Source of the DNA: Blastocystis hominis
Lineage: Eukaryota > Sar > Bigyra > Opalinata > Blastocystidae
Assembly: GCF_000151665.1 (NCBI RefSeq)
Contig: NW_013171820.1
Span: 422,800-486,799, forward strand
Direction: 5' to 3'
Length of the DNA: 64,000 nucleotides
The notes beneath the pieces are model-generated. The model saw nothing but the letters and a program-made list of their open reading frames with translations, searched no databases and was not told where the DNA came from. A program made the translations under genes and the position numbers. Position 1 is the first letter of the stretch; each line of letters opens with the position of its first letter. Shown here in pieces: positions 26,344 through 37,038 of this stretch.

Positions 26344-28213
26344 ATGGCTGAAGTTTGCAATACATTTTTAGTGTCATTCTATAGGCAGCTGTTCTAAAAG
26401 ACAACACAGAAGTGAACAAGGTATATTTGTTGTGGTAATGTGAGTAATAACACAGGGAGCGAATGCTCGACTTGATTCGTTCGTTGGAGCTACTGCGGTT
26501 GCAGATTTGTTGAAATCGACTTTAGGTCCTAAAGGTATGGACAAAATTATTCAAAATGTGGTATTTGAGAACAGGTGCGATGTTTAGGTAACGGTGACAA
26601 ATGGTTCGCTGCTTCTTACAAACGATGGGGCGACCATTCTAAAATCAATCAATGTGGATAACCCAGCGGCGAAGGTTCTTTGTGATTTGGCCCGTATTCA
26701 GGACCAGGAAGTTGGTGATGGAACAACGAGGTAAGTAGAAAGGTATTGGTAATATGAAAGTGTTGTGGTGTTTGCAGGTGAGTTACTGCGTGAGGCGGAG
26801 AAGCTGATCGATTCGAAGATCCACCCTATGGTGATTTTGGATGGTTGGCGTTTGGCTCAAAATGCGGCACGCGAAGCATTGGAGGCGTCTGCGGTGGACC
26901 ATTCTGTGGGAGTGTGGAGTGTGTGTGATGGGCAGGGGAACGCGGATCTGTTCTACGAGGATTTGCTGAACATAGCCCGCACGACCTTGTCATCGAAGCT
27001 GGTGAATCGGGACAAGGATCACTTCGGTAGGGATGGGGCGTGTGTGTGAGGTAGCTCGGTTGGCGGTGGACGCGGTGCTGCGCATTCGTGAGTCGGGGAA
27101 CCTGGACTACATCCAGATCCTTCAGAAGCCGGGCGGCTCGCTGCAGGACTCGTTCCTGGAGGAAGGATTCCTGCTGGAGAAATCGTTCGGCGTGGGTCAG
27201 AAGCACGAATGGGTGCATCCGAAGATCCTGGTGGCGAACACGTCGATGGACAGCGACAAGATCAAGGTGGGTGTGAGGAAGGACTTCGATGGTAGATCAA
27301 CAGCACGCGCGTGCGTGTGGACAGCATCGCGAAGGTGGGCGAGATCGAAGAGGCGGAGAAGGCGAAGATGCGCGCGAAGGTGAATCGGATTCTGGCGCAC
27401 GGGATGGACGTGTTCATCAGTCGCCAGCTGATCTACAACTACCCCGAGCAGCTGCTGACGGACGCGGGGAAGGGGAGCATCGAGCACGCGGACTTCGAGG
27501 GCGTGGAGCGTCTGGCTGCGGTGCTGGGCGGTTTGGGTTGGGGCAGGCGTCGAGGGTAGCGGACATCGTGTCGACGTTCGACAGTCCGGAGAGCGTGCGT
27601 CTTGGCGAGTGCGAGAAGATCGAGGAGGTGATGATCGGGGAGGACAAGGTGCTTCGGTTCAGCGGGTGCAAGGGCGGCGCGGCGTGCACGATCGTGCTCC
27701 GCGGCGCGAGCTCCCACCTGCTGGAGGAGGCGGAGCGGTCGCTGCACGACGCGCTGGCGATTCTCCAGCAGACGCTGCGCCACCCCGAGCGAACGCTGGG
27801 CGGCGGGTGCGCGGAGATGGCGATGGCGGAGGCGGTGGACCGGCTGGAGCCCCAGGTGTCCGGGAAGAAGGCGCTGGCGGTGGCGGCCTTCGCGCGCGCG
27901 CTGCGGCAAATCCCCACGATCCTGGCCAACAACGCGGGACTGGACGGCGTGGAACTGACCGCCCAGCTGCGCGCGGCGCACCACGGAGGCGCGAAGAACG
28001 CGGGATTGGACATGTAGGGACGCAGAGAGAGCGGTGAAGGGTAGCGAGGGACGCGGAATCGGAGACATGGAAGCTCTCGGCATCTACGAAAGCCTCCAGC
28101 TGAAGAGACAGGTACTTCTCTCCGCCACCGAGGCCGCGGAAATGATCGTACGCGTCGATGAAGTGATAAAGAGCGCGCCGCGTGAACGAATGCCCGACGC
28201 TGGCAGACATTAA
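26344..28213 (+). CDS. CCT2: T-complex protein 1 subunit beta (CCT2)
   Basis: A subunit of the cytosolic chaperonin TRiC/CCT, which folds actin, tubulin and other proteins with ATP. Nine exons are separated by introns at 26353-26384, 26421-26455, 26558-26587, 26731-26760, 27027-27054, 27267-27295, 27531-27559 and 28014-28044 (28-35 nt). Once these are removed the protein aligns with CCT2 from end to end. Visible landmarks are [28 protein letters not shown], the ATP-site motifs NDGATIL and [30 protein letters not shown], and the C-terminal [17 protein letters not shown]. The start ATG opens a 9-nt first exon (Met-Ala-Glu). The stop TAA is 28211-28213, followed at 28238 by TGTTTGAG. Coding GC is far higher than in flanking DNA, and long antisense open frames here are shadows of that bias. 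Confidence 0.97.
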
Positions 28214-28236
28214 CTCTTGGGTTATTTTGGTGGACG

Positions 28237-28256
28237 TTGTTTGAGAAACAAACAAG
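28237..28256. terminator. Palindromic poly(A) element after CCT2
   Basis: TGTTTGAG on the plus strand abuts AACAAACA, the reverse complement of TGTTTGTT. The same head-to-head layout occurs between proven convergent pairs at 33.55 and 39.21 kb. This suggests a short minus-strand transcript also ends here. Confidence 0.5.
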
Positions 28257-28514
28257 CAGGAGAGTAAAGTTCAGGCTCGGGATAGTGCTGCCAAGGAAGC
28301 TGAGCCTTCTCCAAGCAGTTATCGATGGTGATTGTTCCTCAATGTTCACAAGCAGCATGAAATGGATACACTCACAAATTGGAGAGACAATATGGGAAGA
28401 ACTAGTTCCAATTAGCGATGTTTCTATAGGCTGTGAAACGACTGAGAAAGCACTATCTGGAGAGGTCTTGACTAATTATTGTTGGTTGAGAAGTACTCTT
28501 TTTTTGATAACATT
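28257..28514. other. Short interval between CCT2 and the eIF4E family gene; possible small exon
   Basis: Open frames exist on both strands. On the plus strand SKVQARDSAAKEAEPSPSSY is followed by a possible intron. On the minus strand a frame starts MLLVNIEEQSPSITAW. The palindromic element at 28237 would fit a minus-strand gene ending here. I cannot decide and recognise no family. Confidence 0.25.
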
Positions 28515-29330
28515 ATGACAAAGAACCAGTCTTCTTCAGAAGTGCATAATATACGTTTTAGTATTATTATGAGCTCGGGTTCTTCCTGTATTATGCACCC
28601 ACTTCAATACGGATGGGTTATTTATGAACAAATACAGTTCTACAATGAATCGGATAAGAAAAAGGGATACAAAAATTCTTTTACTTATGTTTGTAAGTTC
28701 ACAAATGTAGAAGGATTCTGGTTGAATTGGAACAAGTTAGAGAACGTGACGTACCTCTCTTGCCAAGTTCTAATATCTAGTAATATGTTTTATGACGGAG
28801 AGTCCAGAGTCATCAAAAGAATTGATATCACCTGCCCAACGGATCAGCCAAAAGACATTAGTGTAGAAATGTGGAATACTGAGTAATAATGACGTAGATT
28901 GAAGGACAGAGTATCTTCAAACTCGGAGTTGAACCTCTCTGGGAAGATCCTATTAATGAGAATGGTGGTGAGCTTCGAGTGACCTTGAATGGTATATTTT
29001 ATATTTCAAATTAACTTTAGTCACTACTCATAAAACGCTTGCAAAGTTTTGGGAATCGATCGTAGTCCTTATGATTGGTGGCAGTCTGATTGACTGTGAA
29101 GAGATTTGCGGAGCTCGTATTTTAGATAAAGTGAATCTATATTATGTTGTGTGATATGTAGAGCAAACCAAAGAGGAAGATTATTGAGTATCGTTTGGAG
29201 ATCTGGTTCAAAGATTGGTCAAATGAAAAGTTTAAGGAAGCTCTGAAGAGCCGTGTCCTCGATATTTGTAAGGAGTATGATTATAAACCGGACATTAGTT
29301 TCGTGAGGCACGAGAAAGCCAAATATGTAT
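28515..29330 (+). CDS. EIF4E: eIF4E family cap-binding protein
   Basis: Binds the mRNA 5' cap in translation initiation or its repression. The fold is recognisable from HPLQYGWVIYEQ, then CKFTNVEGFWLNWNKLE, then the cap-stacking segment GVEPLWEDPINENGGEL, whose W-E pair matches W102/E103 of human eIF4E. KTLAKFWESIVVLMIG and EEICGARI follow. Introns of 35 nt (about 28867-28901), 29 nt (about 28991-29019) and 31 nt restore the frame. The first cap-stacking Trp (W56 in human) appears replaced by Tyr in KKGYKNSF. That suggests a class II (4EHP-like) member, which is inference. There is no in-frame stop before the poly(A) element: after codon GTA a T at 29330 is followed by GGAT and TGTTTGTT, so polyadenylation would create TAA. 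The nearest genomic stop is at 29351-29353. Confidence 0.83.
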
Positions 29331-29404
29331 GGATTGTTTGTTTTACCTATTAAAATTTGTGGGATCCCACGTTGAACTAGAAAGTCTCAATTCTTACCTT
29401 AAAA

Positions 29405-31711
29405 ATGTCAGATTTTTCGGATGACGACTTGAATGATGAGAAGCCGACGATGTCTATGCCGAATGTAGGAAAAGAGTATCATCTTTTCATATTAGTTCTC
29501 TCACTTTGGTGCTCATGATTTGAAAGATGTCACCATTGATCTGCTTCGAGTCGGTATAAGAATTATTCTTTTTTGTGAGTTTAGTTGATGATGACCGAAT
29601 AAAGAAATTACTCAGTGAATTTAAGGAAAGGAATATTAGTCCAGCGGTTTGTTTTCTTTTTACTTTGTTCATTGTAGATCAATCAGGTTATCGATTTTAT
29701 TTTAGAAGGTGACGTCGATGTCAAAGCTTGGAGGACGTTTGCCTATTTAATTCGAGACCTGCCTTTGGAGGATGCGAGACGAGGATATGAAATTCTATTC
29801 GAACGTTTTCCTTGCTGTGGAGACTACGCGAAGCAGTACCTAGAATTGGAAAAGAGAAATAACAATCATCAAATGGTTCTCGATGTGCTCTGTCAGGTGT
29901 TTGTTGAATGTAGACACTTCGCCGTCTCCTCCCTTACTGCGTGAACATCGATATCTGGGAATTCTATTGCAAATACTTCGAAGACACTCTAATGAAGGGC
30001 AAAATCGGCAAGGAGTTCAGAGAAGCCTTCGAAGAAGTAATTTCCTCCTTCCTTTTCCCAAAATAGGTCGAGAAGGTGTACCAATACGCCGTGGACACAG
30101 TGGGCTTCTTCATCGATAGCGATTCTCTCTGGTGGGACTACCGCGAGTTCCTGAAGAAATACCTGCGCGACACCTCCGACCGCTCGCAGCGCAACAACCC
30201 CAACGCTCGTCTTCGCCGCTTCTTCCAGAAAGCGGTGGTGATCCCCTTCCACAGTATATAGTTCGTTAGGGAGATTTACCGCAGATTGCGACTCGATCTG
30301 GAAGGAATACACGCTCTTCGAGGAGCACAGCGTGGAAACGCACGACCCCGCGCAGAAGCGATCGATCGCGAGCAAGCAGCGCTCCGTGGTGGAGGACAAG
30401 CACAAGCTCGCGGAGGACGTGTAGAACCGCGCGGGTGGAGTGAGGCGCAGGTACAAAGAGCGCTCCGAAGTGTGCCAGCTGATCACGTGGAACCTGCTCC
30501 CCATGCGCGTGCTGACCCCCGAAGCCATCAAGCAGGTGGATTACTGGAATCGCTACATCGAGTGGGCCCGGCGCTCTGTCCGTTCACTCGCGTAGATTCG
30601 AGGCGTCGAACCCCATGCATCTCTCGCCGGAGCGGCTCTACCACTTCATGCACATGTCCTACCTCCGCTGGCTGTCCTGCTGCTATTTCTGCCCCGACGT
30701 CTGGATCTCCTTCGCCAAGTTCGAGGCCCAGTTCAGCTGGGAGCGCGCCAAGGCGGTGCTCGACAAGGCCGTCGCCGCGATTCCGCACTCGCTTCTGCTC
30801 CGCACGGCGTACTGCGACTTTTTGGAGGAGCACCATCACATCGACGACGCGCGAAGCCTCTACGAGAAGACGCTCCGCGAGTTCCAGGAGCCCGTTTTGT
30901 GGATCTTGTTCATGCAGTTCGAGCGTCGACAGCGCGGAGCGGACGCAGCGCGAAGCGTTTTCTTGAAGGGGCGCTCGGCGCTCTGCCATCCTTCGCTTTA
31001 TCTCGCGGCGGGTCGATGTATCGATCGGTTCTCATGCGTAGCCGATCTGGAGCGCAACGCCAACCGCGATCCGAAGCAGGGACTCGCCATTCTGCGAGCC
31101 GGAATGACGCATTTCCAGCGGGACGTGCAGTACATCGTCGGCTTTGCCGAGTATCTTCAGAAAATCGGAGATGCCTCCAATGCCTTCGCCTTGCTCCAGC
31201 AGTCGCTCGAGCGCGTGGATGAGGCCGGGAAAGCCGTTCTCTGGGACAAGATCATTCTGTTGCAGGCGCAGTTCGCGCTCGATAGCGATATTAACCGAGT
31301 GCTCGATCTGGAGAAGCAGTTTCGTCTGCAGGTTCCGTCGAAGACAAATGCTGGAATCCTGCTGGATGTCGGGAGATATATGCTGTGGGGCGTAATGATT
31401 TGGAGGGAGATGAATGGTAGGGAGAACTTGTGTCTTTGGAGGATCGCGAATTGCTGAAGCGACGATTCCCGGATGAACCGAAGCAGGAGGAGCAGCCGTT
31501 TAAGCTGTTCGAGATGGACCAGAGTTTGTTGAGTTCGGGGGAGAGAAGAAGTGGAGCTGGGTATGACTCGCATGTTCCCTTGTGGATTATCAAGTTTGTG
31601 AGCAAGTTGCCTCCTGATGGAATGAAGTCTGCGCGTGGAGATACGGTGGACAATGTGATGGGAAGACTTTTGGGTTGGAACATTCCAAAAGTGGAAGATA
31701 TCTTGATATGA
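29405..31711 (+). CDS. CSTF3: Cleavage stimulation factor subunit 3 / Rna14 (HAT repeats)
   Basis: HAT-repeat scaffold of the nuclear mRNA 3'-end cleavage and polyadenylation machinery. About eleven exons with introns of roughly 24-34 nt join in frame. HAT-type helices are visible in WWDYREFLKKYL, LRRFFQKAVVIP, VDYWNRYIEFEASNPM, CPDVWISFAKFEAQFSWERA, DDARSLYEKTLREF and QYIVGFAEYLQKIGDASNAF. The C-terminal LPPDGMKS motif agrees with CSTF3 (LPPP.). ATG 29405 opens an acidic N-terminus, MSDFSDDDLNDE. Intron ends near 30421-30446 are uncertain (24 nt fits the frame). The stop TGA at 31709-31711 overlaps a T-N4-TGTTTGTA poly(A) signal. Function fits the organism, where many stop codons depend on exact poly(A) placement. 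Confidence 0.88.
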
Positions 31712-31806
31712 CTTGTTTGTATTGAAACCAGAGATATGATTGGATCGGGCCCGATTCTTGTTATTGGGACATTCGAAATCTCATCGTTTCTTCATTTTTG
31801 TAAACG

Positions 31807-33550
31807 ATGAAATCCTACCTGATCTTTGGCAGTACTAGACGCATTTCATTTTCTCATGGCTAGTCTTGGTTGCCGTTGTTTGCGCTACTGGTTGTTTTCG
31901 ATCGAATGTGGCGGCTCCCGAACATGTGAAGTCGCCTCTTCCGCAGAATTACGTTCGCTCCGGACAACTTCCCAAGAACTATGATCCGTAAGCTATTCTG
32001 GATCAAATCTCACGAATAGTCGTAATATCAATGGCCTGAATATGGTGAGTGTCAACAAGAATCAGCATATCCCTGTTTGGTGTGGATCGTGCTGGGCATT
32101 CTCGGCTACTTCCGCTGTGTCGGATCGTTTGAAACTCATGACGAAAGGAGCCTGGCCGGAGCATGATCTCTCCGTCCAGGTGGTTATTAACTGCGCAGAT
32201 AATGCGGAGGGCTGCGGAGGTGGTCATCCCACGGATGTTTACCGTCTGATGAACGAAATGGGTGTTCCGGCGGAGGGCTGCATGCGCTACGAAGCCAAGA
32301 ACATGGAATGCACGGACATCAACATTTGCCGTGATTGCGATATGGATCATGGCTGCGTCGCTGTGAAGAATTATACGAAGTACTACGTGGAGGAGTATGG
32401 CAACGTCAATGGCGAAGAAAACATGATGAAGGAGATCTACGCGCGCGGTCCGATCACCTGCGGAATTGCCGTTCCCCAGGACTTCGTGGACTACAAGGGC
32501 GGTATCTACAAGGACGAATCGGGCGCCGTGGAGAAGGTGCACGCGATTTCGGTGGTCGGTTGGGGCGAAGAGAACGGCGAGAAATACTGGATCGGCCGCA
32601 ACAGCTGGGGCAATTACTGGGGCGAGGAGGGCTGGTTCCGCATTGCGCGCGGCATCAACAACCTGGCGATCGAGTCGGAGTGCCAGTGGGCGGTTCCGAA
32701 AGTCCCCGAAGCGAGGAAGAGCCGCGAGTTCCGCCGCCGCGAATTGCTGCTGCACGTGCGAGAGGGCTGCGTGGATAAGAGCCGCGCGGTGAACAAGGAG
32801 CACGTGGTGTCGCCGCTGCCGCACACCTATCTGAAGGCGAACGATCTGCCCGCGAGCTACGACATCCGCAACGTGGACGGCGTGAACTACGCGACGTGGA
32901 ACCGCAATCAGCACATCCCGGTCTGGTGCGGATCGTGCTGGGCGCAGGGATCCACCGCCGCGCTCTCGGATCGCATCAACATCATGAGAAAGGGCGCGTG
33001 GCCTGCGGTGAACCTCGCAGTGCAGGTCGTGCTGAACTGCGGCGACGCGGGATCGTGCCATGGCGGCTGGGACGACGGCGTGTACGCCTACGCGCACGAA
33101 GTGGACATTCCCGATCAGACCTGCCAGCCCTACGAGGCGGTGGACCACGAGTGCTCGCCCGAGAATATCTGCAGGAACTGCGATCCGGAGAAATGCTGGG
33201 CGGTGACGGACTACAAGGTGTACAAGATCTCCGAGTATGGTCGCGTGAGAGGAATCGATGCGATCAAGGCGGAGATTTTCGCGCGCGGACCGGTGTCGTG
33301 CTCGATGACGGTGCGCGAATCCTTCCTGGATTATCATGGAGGCGTGTATGAATCGGATAGCAGCCCCATGGTGGCTGGACACATCGTGGAGATTGCGGGA
33401 TGGGGCGTGGAGAACGGACGGCCGTACTGGATTGGACGCAACAGCTGGGGCGAGTACTGGGGCGAGGAAGGCTGGTTCCGCATTGATATGGAGAAGGACA
33501 GCGGAATCGGATCGGACTGCGGATGGGGAGTTCCGATCATCGATTTTTGA
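31807..33550 (+). CDS. Secreted papain-family protease with two tandem cathepsin Z-like domains
   Basis: Cysteine protease (peptidase C1A), predicted to be secreted or lysosomal. The start ATG 31807 gives a signal peptide MKSYLIFGILVAVVC. This is seen only after removing a 32-nt intron that follows the first 25 nt; a second 32-nt intron ends at 32019. Two complete catalytic domains follow. Domain 1 has HIPVWCGSCWAF, VHAISVVGWG and RNSWGNYWGEEGW. Domain 2 has HIPVWCGSCWAQ, GHIVEIAGWG and RNSWGEYWGEEGW. Both keep Cys, His and Asn and the oxyanion Gln (NQHIP), with the HIP insertion before the active-site Cys typical of cathepsin Z/X. A linker of about 45 residues (near 32700-32830) separates them. 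TGA at 33548 overlaps the poly(A) signal T-GAGT-TGTTTGTT. The GC-rich coding sequence produces a long antisense open frame, which is a shadow. Confidence 0.93.
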
Positions 33551-33574
33551 GTTGTTTGTTGAACAAACAATTGA
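33548..33574. terminator. Shared palindromic poly(A) signal of convergent cathepsin and MutY genes
   Basis: TGTTTGTT at 33553-33560 serves the plus-strand protease and AACAAACA at 33562-33569 serves the minus-strand MutY gene. In each direction an in-frame T lies four bases before the element (33548 and 33574), so both messages would end within 27 bp of each other. Confidence 0.75.
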
Positions 33575-35105
33575 TTTTGGAAGCTTTTTGAGCTGCTGGA
33601 CAGAGTAATGCGCGGTCTTTAGCATCTGTAGAATCAAAAGAGCGAGGAAAGATTACCAGAAGAAGCCAGGAAGTAGTTCCCGCTTCGCGGATCTGCTGGC
33701 TCGTCCACCACGCGAAGTCGCGATGCTTCGGAGTCTTCGCCTCCTCCACAGTTCCCGAAAACACCGACAGCAAGTGGACTCGATGGGAAAATACGTGCTT
33801 CACCGTCGAATGGAATCGAAGCGAAACCTCTGGAAGCCCTGGAAGTTCGCTTCGCAGCGCCGCTTCCATCTCTTCCTTCTTCTTCATTTCCTCCGGAATT
33901 CGCGCCAGCAGCGGTTCCAGTTGTCCGGTTAGGATGGGATCTGTGCGGCGATGCAGCCACAGCGCTCCTTCCCGCTCCTTGCTCTCCAACTACATCAAAA
34001 TAACCCGTTCAGTCCGCACCACCAACACGACGTAATGTTCAGTCGGAACCTGCTTCGACTGCGCGGCCAGCGGGTACAACTCGACGCTTTCGATGGCTTT
34101 CTACATCGCAACGCACGTTGAATCGTACCGGATAATCGCAGCACACGCCACAGCTCGACTCCACGCGTTCCTCCCCGCCCTTTTTCCCCTCTGCCGCCAG
34201 TTTCGCCGCCTTGCAGAACTCCTATTCGTCGTGCTTCCCTTCCATTCCCACTCTCAATGGACAGCTGGAGCACGAGGGAGACTGCGGAGTACACACGACT
34301 GCCCCCAGCTCCATGATTCCCTGCGTGTAGTCAGAGGGAGGCGCATGCGCCACCAGCTGCTCCGCTGTTTTCCAACACCACTGGATGAATTCTTTCTGCG
34401 TTTTGATCTGGTAAACGGCGCGGAGTCGCGAGAGAACGCGCATCACATTGCCATCCACCGCTGCTTCTGGCTTGTTGAATGCGATCGACAAGATGGCTCC
34501 CGCGGTGTAGTCGCCTACGCCCGGGACTTTCTGGAGTTCTTCCTTTGTGGATGGAATTTCGCCGTTGCAGTGCTCCATGATGTACTACAATCAAGTCGAG
34601 GTAATATATCACCAACGCGAGCACCTTTCACCAGATACTGGGCGCGTCGGTAGTAGCCCAGACCGGACCAAAGCGAGTTGACTTCCTCCTCGGTTGCTTC
34701 TGACAGCGACTTGATTGTAGGAAAGTGCTGCATCCACTGAATATACTTGTCAATCACCGTGTCAACTCTTGTTTGTTGCAGCATTATTTCCGACACATAT
34801 TCCGTATAGCCAGTAATGCCATTCTTTACAAAATCATATTCTTGAGCTTCTTCAGGCTTCGATTCGACTTTGCGCTTTTTCGGAGTAAAGAAACTTGTCA
34901 ACGAGGACTGATTCTTTGCCGTTTTGGAAGAAGTCTTCACATCCGCAGTTTTAGAATACGGAGGTTGGTCCCCTCGCCAGGGTAGTTTTCTTCGGTTCTT
35001 TTGATACCACTGAACAATTCGGTCGGTCACTTCCTTGATTTCCTCTTCTGTGAACGCATGGAAATCCTCTGTGTGATTTATATAGTCTTCAATATCACTC
35101 CCCAT
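33574..35105 (-). CDS. MUTYH: A/G-specific adenine DNA glycosylase (MutY/MUTYH)
   Basis: Base-excision repair enzyme that removes adenine opposite 8-oxoguanine. From ATG 35105: PWRGDQPPY, EIMLQQTRVDTVI (catalytic Glu), GLGYYRRAQYL, HhH segment KVPGVGDYTAGAILSIAF, catalytic Asp in AAVDGNVMRVLSRL, and a [4Fe-4S] cluster C-X6-C-X2-C-X5-C (CTPQSPSCSSCPLREFC). The last Cys is supplied only after removing a 30-nt intron. A Nudix-like C-terminal domain follows (VVLLESKEREGALWLHRR, STVKHVFSHRVHLLSVF), then MLKTAHYSVQQLKKLPK. Five introns (32, 30, 28, 33 and 31 nt) fit. A 40-residue insert rich in Lys/Ser near residues 50-90 (SSLTSFFTPKKRK) resembles a PCNA-interacting box (PIP) plus nuclear signal. 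There is no in-frame genomic stop: T at 33574 is followed by CAAT and TGTTTGTT, so poly(A) would create TAA. Confidence 0.93.
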
Positions 35106-35164
35106 GAAAGGAAATCAATATTGAAAGATTGATGTTCAACAAAGAAGAGAATCAAAAAAGTAGT

Positions 35165-35996
35165 TCAATTTCGCAAAGGCTTTAACTTGCTTGGGTCAAC
35201 TATCTGAATCATTTTTCGAGCCATTATCCAAGAAGGATTCAAAATAGGAATCCCTCGATAAACTGACTCCGAAATCGCTAAAGGAATCTCTGTGCATCCC
35301 AGAAGAATCGCGTCGCAATTCTCTTCTATTAGCTCGTCCATCACGGAGCACACTTTGGAATGGACATACTGCCTATCAAACGTTGGAGACTTGGCTCCCC
35401 TTCACATGAGAATCTTCGAAAGCCGCTTACCATTGCTCATTAAAAATACAACTTGTAATGATAGACTGCTGATCGTCATTCAAATACACCAGCGATATGC
35501 CCTGTTTCGACATATCATCTTCAAAGGGTCTGACATGACGCGTTCCATCGGTGGACATGATCCCCACCCGCCTCAAGTGAGGATACAGAGTGCGAACGAA
35601 TTCTACTGTAGCAGAGATAATGCTAACCAGCTCAACTTCAGGAAACCTTGATTTCACTCCCTGTTGGAAAACCGAAAAAACCGATGGACAATGAAAGGTG
35701 ATGCACGCTACGCCGATGACGACTCGCTTGTATGTGCGAACTATGCATTCTAGCTGAGATTGCAAAAAATCCAATACAGACTCGCCTGGATTTTTGCAAC
35801 TCTTTCCCAGGACATAGTCAACTCTGTTTCCGATACTTCTTGGGTAGGAAATGATAAGACTATTGAGATTGTCCTGGTCAGTCCCATTTGTGGTGGTATT
35901 CTCTAAAACGTACTTATAGCACTCAATTCCAGCCATGGGGCCCATTCCACCCACAATGACAAGAACGCTTTCATCACACACTATAGGAGAATTCAT
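35165..35996 (-). CDS. Aspartate/glutamate racemase family protein
   Basis: PLP-independent amino-acid racemase of the Asp/Glu/hydantoin family. From ATG 35996: VLVIVGGMGPMAG (N-terminal beta strand and loop), first catalytic Cys in GVACITFH and second in LLGCTEIPL. A 31-nt intron with its donor near 35430 joins FNEQW to GAKSPTFDRQYVHSKV in frame. The stop is 35165-35167. An upstream in-frame ATG at 36101 would add a hydrophobic leader (MRSKTLFYFLFVYSLSFLVL), either a signal anchor or translated 5' leader. I prefer the shorter form because the fold starts directly at VLVIVGG. It is tandem with MutY, 60 bp upstream of its start. Confidence 0.83.
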
Positions 35997-36363
35997 GACA
36001 GGAAATAGGAGAATAGAGATAAAGCAAAATTTTAAACCTAAAAGAACAAGAAAACTGAGGGAATAAACAAAAAGAAAATAAAACAGTGTTTTGCTCCTCA
36101 TCTATTTGTTCTCTTGACCTCAATTGTCGGTGATTACCCATAAAAGGGTGTAGAGATGTTATGGAGGAAACAAGGATGGTAGAGCCATAATTCAGAGCCA
36201 TCTCAATGGCTTGCCTTGCCAACACCACCATCATGAAGAAACCAGCACGAGCATTGTATCCAAACCGAAATTTCAAACTCTGTACATAAGTGGAAACTCT
36301 AGAATGTTAGGAGAAAAAATACAAAATACAATTTTATTTATTTTACTGGTGCTTTTAGAGAGA

Positions 36364-36894
36364 ATGCCTCTGCCTGATATGATCTATATTTACTATGGTT
36401 CCGAAATGGGAACGGGAGAAGGTTTTGCTGAAGACTTGGGTAAATTTTTAACCGAAAAGGGAATAAAGAACACGGTTCTTGATATTGACGAATTCGAAGA
36501 ATCTGAAATTGTCGAACAGCCCCTGTGCATCTTCTTCTTTTCGACTTACGGTAATGGAGTTCCTACACGTTTTTTCTCATTTCTTTTATGAATTTCAGGT
36601 TCCTCGCGAGCTTTCTTTGCATGGATGAAGAGCAACTGTGGTGATCCTACCGTAATGGCCAAAGTCCAGTACGCCATGTTTGGTCTTGGTGATCACAATT
36701 ATCCCCACTACCAGTCAGCCTCGATTGTACTCTTTTCTCTCTCTCTCTTTAAAGTGTAGCTTGCTGACGGACTGCTTCAGAAGATGGGAGCGCGTCCTAT
36801 CATGGAGCTTCGCAAGGGAGACGCTGCCGAAGACATCGATGGAGACTTCCAAACCTGGCAGAACGACCTCTATCAGAAGCTTTTGACTTTGTAA
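36364..36894 (+). CDS. Single-domain flavodoxin-like protein
   Basis: FMN-binding electron carrier domain like that of P450 reductase or sulfite reductase. The phosphate-binding loop GSEMGTGEGFAEDL follows IYIYY. FFFSTYG leads into SSRAFFAWMKSNCGDP, and AKVQYAMFGLGDHNYPHYQ is the second FMN loop. LADGLLQKMGARPIMELRKGD and DFQTWQNDLYQKL complete the fold. Introns are a 48-nt one starting at about 36552, longer than usual here, and a 33-nt one ending near 36762. ATG 36364 is preferred; an upstream in-frame ATG near 36305 would add a short hydrophobic segment. The TAA at 36892-36894 is followed about 95 bp later by TGTTTGTT. Confidence 0.83.
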
Positions 36895-36987
36895 AGTGAA
36901 TGATGTGAATTGCATCGAACCATGCCATGCTTCGTCCGATTTGGTCCGACTGGACTTGTTTTGGTTTGATGCACTCTGCTTGTTGCA

Positions 36988-37006
36988 ATGTTTGTTCGAA
37001 CAAGGA
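36988..37006. terminator. Poly(A) element between convergent flavodoxin and Acinus-like genes
   Basis: TGTTTGTT on the plus strand is followed at once by CGAACAAG, again a head-to-head palindrome between two converging genes, though the minus-strand half is imperfect. Confidence 0.45.
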
Positions 37007-37038
37007 TTTGGGAATTGATGTGGGTCGTGAACAAATAC

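Noticed and set aside
28237-28500. Plus-strand frame here as an extra N-terminal exon of the eIF4E family gene
   Set aside because: It could not be joined in frame by a plausible intron, and the ATG at 28515 already gives a normal-length protein.
32003-33637. Long antisense open frame opposite the cathepsin gene
   Set aside because: It mirrors a GC-rich coding sequence with two repeated domains and has no family signature. The sense frame has all catalytic motifs. Similar antisense frames over CCT2 and CSTF3 were rejected for the same reason.
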